A stretch of DNA of 7,041 nt from an uncultured Pseudoflavonifractor sp. (lineage in GTDB: Bacteria; Bacillota; Clostridia; Oscillospirales; Oscillospiraceae). The stretch is taken from NCBI GenBank assembly GCA_947565875.1, contig CANOHR010000054.1, positions 1 through 7,041 on the forward strand, read 5' to 3'. A program made the position numbers and the translations under genes. This document shows positions 4,875-7,041 of this stretch, in pieces (within the stretch, counting starts at the first letter, position 1; the number at the start of each line of letters is the position of its first letter). The notes beneath the pieces were generated by a model, which was not told the DNA's origin, made no database searches, and was given only the letters and a program-made list of their open reading frames with translations.

Positions 4875-4889
4875 GGGACCTGGGGTCCC
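4875..4889 (+). repeat. Small hairpin just after ychF
   Basis: GGGACC (4875-4880) pairs with GGTCCC (4884-4889) around a TGG loop, starting two bases past the ychF stop. No T tract follows, so it is not a terminator by itself. It might protect the 3' end or be incidental. Confidence 0.4.
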
Positions 4890-4919
4890 GCCCTACGGAA
4901 GCGTTGTTATCGTGAATAA

Positions 4920-4961
4920 AAAAGCAGCGCCGGCCATAATTTCGTGGCAGGCGCTGCTTTT
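4920..4961. terminator. Bidirectional terminator between ychF and pta
   Basis: AAAAGCAGCGCC (4920-4931) and GGCGCTGCTTTT (4950-4961) form a perfect 12-bp outer stem. After one mismatch, GCCA (4933-4936) pairs with TGGC (4945-4948). Flanking A and T runs make it work on both strands, suiting the convergent ychF and pta genes. Confidence 0.88.
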
Positions 4962-4996
4962 GTTCTCTCAAATTTTGTGGGCGCCTTTTCTTTGGA

Positions 4997-6022
4997 TCAC
5001 GCCAGGGCCGCGGTAATAATGGCCATGGAGTAGACCTCCGCGGCGTTGCAGCCCCGGGAGAGGTCGTTGATGGGGGCGTTGAGGCCCAGGAGAATGGGGC
5101 CGTAGGCGTCATAGCCCCCCAGCCGCTGGGCGATCTTGTAGCCGATGTTGCCAGCTTCGATGTTGGGGAAAATAAAGGTGTTGGCGTACCCCGCCACCGG
5201 ACTTCCGGGGAACTTCAGCTGGCCCACGGTGGGGCTGACGGCGGCGTCAAACTGCATTTCCCCGTCGATGGAGAGGTCGGGGGCAAGCTCCTTGGCGGCC
5301 TTGGTGGCCTCCGCGGAGAGGGCCACCGTGCCCCCCTTGCCGCTTCCCTTGGTGGAGAAGGAGAGCATAGCCACCTTGGGCTCGATGCCGAAAAGCTGGG
5401 CGCAGCGGGCGGACTCCACCGCCACCTCGGCCAGCTTTTGAGCGCCGGTGAGGACCACGTTGCCCTCCTTGTCCAGGGTGTCTTCATAGCTAAGGTTGAT
5501 GGCGCAGTCGCCCATGCAAAGCTTCTGAAGGGCTTCGTCCCCGGTCTCCCGGACCAGGATGAAGCAGGAGGAGACCAGATGGGCGCCGGGCTTGGTCTTG
5601 ACCAGTTGAAGGGCGGGGCGGACGGTGTCGGCGGTGGAGTAGGTGGCGCCGCCCAGCAGACAGTCGGCCTCCCCCATGGCCACCAGCATGGTGCCGAAGT
5701 AGTTGCCCTTCTGAAGGGCGGCGCGGCACTCCTCCTCCGTCATCTTGCCCTTGCGGAGAGCGACCATCTTCTCCACCATGGCGTCCATGTTCTCATAGTT
5801 GGCAGGGTCCACTACCTTAGCCTTGGAGACGTCAAAGCCGGCTTTATCGGCGGCGGCCTTCACCGCGGCAGGCTCCCCTACCAGGATAGGGGTCAGAAAG
5901 CCGCCCTCCAAAAGCCGGGAGGCGGCCTCCAGGATCCGGGGATCGGTGCCCTCGGTAAAGACGATGGTCTTGGGCGCGGCCTTCAGCTTCGCGATCATGG
6001 GGTCAAAAGAAAACTTTGCCAT
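4997..6022 (-). CDS. pta: Phosphate acetyltransferase (phosphotransacetylase)
   Basis: The 341-residue enzyme interconverts acetyl-CoA plus phosphate and acetyl-phosphate plus CoA, the first step of acetate formation, in the cytoplasm. Family blocks run in order: TIVFTEGTDPRILEAA (19-34), GGATYSTADTVRPALQLVKT (124-143), VAMLSFSTKGSG (217-228), DGEMQFDAA (253-261), FIFPNIEAGNIGYKIAQRL (283-301) and NDLSRGCNAAEVY (319-331). Length is normal for the short single-domain clostridial form. The ATG at 6022 is preceded by AGGAGG (minus strand, 6031-6036) at an 8-base distance; an in-frame ATG at 6079 lies within the promoter. The residue seven after the SRG serine is Glu329, where I recall Asp316 in the Methanosarcina enzyme. 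The acetate kinase gene, often the next gene, is not downstream here: ychF ends there. Confidence 0.95.
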   Translation of the reverse strand: MAKFSFDPMIAKLKAAPKTIVFTEGTDPRILEAASRLLEGGFLTPILVGEPAAVKAAADKAGFDVSKAKVVDPANYENMDAMVEKMVALRKGKMTEEECRAALQKGNYFGTMLVAMGEADCLLGGATYSTADTVRPALQLVKTKPGAHLVSSCFILVRETGDEALQKLCMGDCAINLSYEDTLDKEGNVVLTGAQKLAEVAVESARCAQLFGIEPKVAMLSFSTKGSGKGGTVALSAEATKAAKELAPDLSIDGEMQFDAAVSPTVGQLKFPGSPVAGYANTFIFPNIEAGNIGYKIAQRLGGYDAYGPILLGLNAPINDLSRGCNAAEVYSMAIITAALA

Positions 6023-6077
6023 TTTGGATTCCTCCTGCGTTTTTAAGTTTGGGGTAAGAGAGGTTTGATTTGTTCTC

Positions 6078-6107
6078 ATTATACACCTTTTCTTTCCAAA
6101 AAGACAA
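6078..6107 (-). promoter_or_regulatory. Promoter of pta
   Basis: On the minus strand, TTGTCT (6102-6107) and a perfect TATAAT (6078-6083) are separated by 18 bp. Transcription would start near 6071, giving a leader of about 50 bases before the pta start codon. Confidence 0.75.
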
Positions 6108-6114
6108 CGGGAAG

Positions 6115-6129
6115 CGGAAAGTTTTTCCG
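6115..6129. promoter_or_regulatory. Dyad between the pta and XRE promoters
   Basis: CGGAAA (6115-6120) and TTTCCG (6124-6129) form a perfect 6-bp inverted repeat with a 3-bp spacer. It sits just upstream of both divergent -35 boxes, a natural place for an activator or repressor of both genes. That the XRE protein encoded alongside binds it is an inference from position only. Confidence 0.4.
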
Positions 6130-6141
6130 GGAAAATTTCTC

Positions 6142-6170
6142 TTTACAACGGGTATTGCTTTGCATATAAT
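6142..6170 (+). promoter_or_regulatory. Promoter of the XRE regulator gene
   Basis: TTTACA (6142-6147) and a perfect TATAAT (6165-6170) are exactly 17 bp apart. The predicted start near 6177 leaves about 27 bases before the ATG. GGTAT (6151-6155) and ATACC (6171-6175) form a short inverted repeat around the -10 that could be an autoregulatory site. Confidence 0.8.
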
Positions 6171-6203
6171 ATACCTACTGTGTTTATTTAAGGAGAGAAA
6201 CAA

Positions 6204-6911
6204 ATGGAACCCAATTACGACTTTTCCAGGACCCTGTCCCTGCTGCGGCGGGAGCGGGGGGTAAGCCAACGTTCGGCGGCCAAGGATCTGGGGATCAGCC
6301 AGGCCCTTCTGAGCCACTATGAAAACGGAGCCCGGGAGCCGGGGCTTGCCTTTGTACGAAAGGCCTGTGACTATTACCATGTGTCCGCCGACTTTTTGCT
6401 GGGCCGCAGCATGAGCCGGGACGGCACCACCATCATCGAGCCAGAGGAGCTTTACGACGCCTCCGCCGAAAAGGGAAACGTGCTTCGGGGAAGCATTTCA
6501 GCCATGCTCAGCAAAAAGCTGCTGGTCAATTCCCTGGACCTTCTCTTTGGACTTTTGGGGAAAATGGGGAGCAAGGCGGTCATCACCGCCGCCGCCGACT
6601 ACCTGGGGGACGCGGTCTACAAGGTGTTCCGCCACCTTTACCGGGCCAGCGGCACCCAGAACGAGGGATTTTTCTCCATTGACAGCAACCATTTTCTGGC
6701 CGGCTGCACCGACGCCGACATGGTCTATTCCGAGGCGGATTACCTTGCCGCCCTTACCCAGTACGGCAAGGAGCGGGGCAAGGAGGCCTTCCCCCCCATG
6801 AACAACGACGCCCTTTACGAAAGCTACCCCCAGGCCTGCCAGTCCCTTTTGCAGATCGTTCACACCACGGGAGAGCGGGTAAACAAGGCCCTGGAGGCGA
6901 GAAAAAAGTAA
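6204..6911 (+). CDS. XRE-family helix-turn-helix transcriptional regulator
   Basis: The 235-residue protein starts with a Cro/cI-type DNA-binding domain (about residues 6-67). Its helix-turn-helix is SQRSAAKDLGISQALLSHYE (21-40), followed by the NGAREPGLAFVRKACDYYHVSADFLLGR continuation typical of the family. The C-terminal part (about 85-232) is mostly helical, with a hydrophobic stretch LLVNSLDLLFGLLGKMGSK (106-124). I do not recognise it as a named domain; it may mediate dimerisation or sense a ligand or partner. It lacks the Ser-Lys peptidase features of LexA/cI-type repressors. The ATG at 6204 has AAGGAGAG (6190-6197) 6 bases upstream. The gene is divergent from pta, with a dyad in the shared control region, so control of itself and possibly pta is plausible but unproven. 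Confidence 0.9.
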   Translation: MEPNYDFSRTLSLLRRERGVSQRSAAKDLGISQALLSHYENGAREPGLAFVRKACDYYHVSADFLLGRSMSRDGTTIIEPEELYDASAEKGNVLRGSISAMLSKKLLVNSLDLLFGLLGKMGSKAVITAAADYLGDAVYKVFRHLYRASGTQNEGFFSIDSNHFLAGCTDADMVYSEADYLAALTQYGKERGKEAFPPMNNDALYESYPQACQSLLQIVHTTGERVNKALEARKK

Positions 6912-6956
6912 TTGGGATAATTTCTTGCGGAGGGTGAGGCTATGACCGACCTCGTC

Positions 6957-7018
6957 GGGACAAACTTCATATCCCTCGCTTCGGCCTGAAGGCCAAAGCT
7001 CGCGCATTCCGTTGTCCC
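6957..7018. repeat. Imperfect palindromic structured element
   Basis: The outer arms GGGACAA (6957-6963) and TTGTCCC (7012-7018) are perfect complements. Inside, GGCC-TGAA-GGCC (6983-6994) forms a hairpin that extends past one mismatch by GCTT (6978-6981) with AAGC (6996-6999). The 130 bases after the XRE stop hold no gene I can support. No T tract follows, so this is not an intrinsic terminator on the plus strand. It may be a dispersed palindromic repeat or a structured RNA; the window ends too soon to define its right edge. Confidence 0.55.
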
Positions 7019-7041
7019 TCCTCTCCCCATAAAAGCTGAGG

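Noticed and set aside
5438..6046. 202-codon plus-strand frame opposite pta
   Set aside because: It is antisense to a clearly conserved Pta and shows no motif or promoter of its own.
6942..6989. 15-codon open frame with GGAGGG upstream after the XRE gene
   Set aside because: It is very short and ends inside the hairpin; a leader peptide cannot be excluded but nothing downstream in the window supports it.
6498..7007. Minus-strand frame entering the XRE gene with AGGAGGG before its ATG
   Set aside because: All but its first 30 or so codons are antisense to the XRE coding sequence, and the first part lies in the palindromic element.

Overview
The window suggests a chromosomal segment from a GC-rich member of the Clostridia, most likely an Oscillospirales/Oscillospiraceae-type gut bacterium. 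This is an inference from gene content (YlmH, a DUF896/YnzC-type protein, a YchF GTPase, a clostridial-type Pta), the Gram-positive style GGAGG ribosome binding sites, tight ATGA/GTGA operon overlaps, and high GC with GC-ending codons. No rRNA or other taxonomic marker is present. The left edge looks like library-made DNA: bases 1-37 match the 3' part of the Illumina P5/TruSeq adapter, and bases 38-125 form a perfect 42-bp fold-back hairpin with a 4-nt loop. Reliable genomic sequence probably begins at about 84.

Layout from left to right. (1) 124-621: a small cysteine-rich protein (minus) and an Arc-like ribbon-helix-helix protein (plus) are divergently transcribed from two near-consensus promoters, with repeats and a TAGA palindrome between them. 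This part is AT-richer than the rest. (2) 618-1609: ylmH (S4 RNA-binding protein linked to ribosome quality control) and a DUF896 protein. These form an operon with the Arc-like gene through 4-base overlaps. (3) 1610-1957: no gene. The stretch holds a 182-bp inverted-repeat element made of two oppositely oriented REP-like hairpin units, one enclosing a terminator-like stem, and a further large GC hairpin. (4) 1961-3330: an ECF sigma factor and a single-span membrane protein that is probably its anti-sigma/sensor partner, closed by a strong bidirectional terminator. (5) 3372-3653: a DUF1294 membrane protein (minus), divergent from ychF (3764-4873, plus). Their -35 boxes overlap. (6) 4997-6022: pta (minus), convergent with ychF through a shared terminator. 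(7) 6204-6911: an XRE-type regulator (plus), divergent from pta. (8) 6912-7041: no gene, but an imperfect palindromic structure.

Most genes are housekeeping or regulatory: translation-associated factors (YlmH, YchF), acetyl-CoA/acetyl-phosphate metabolism (Pta), and three regulators (Arc-like, ECF sigma/anti-sigma, XRE). I see no CRISPR array, tRNA, rRNA, transposase or recognisable defence operon. The least explained parts are the Arc-like/Cys-rich divergent pair coupled to ylmH, the paired REP-like element at 1614-1795, and the structured 3' end.
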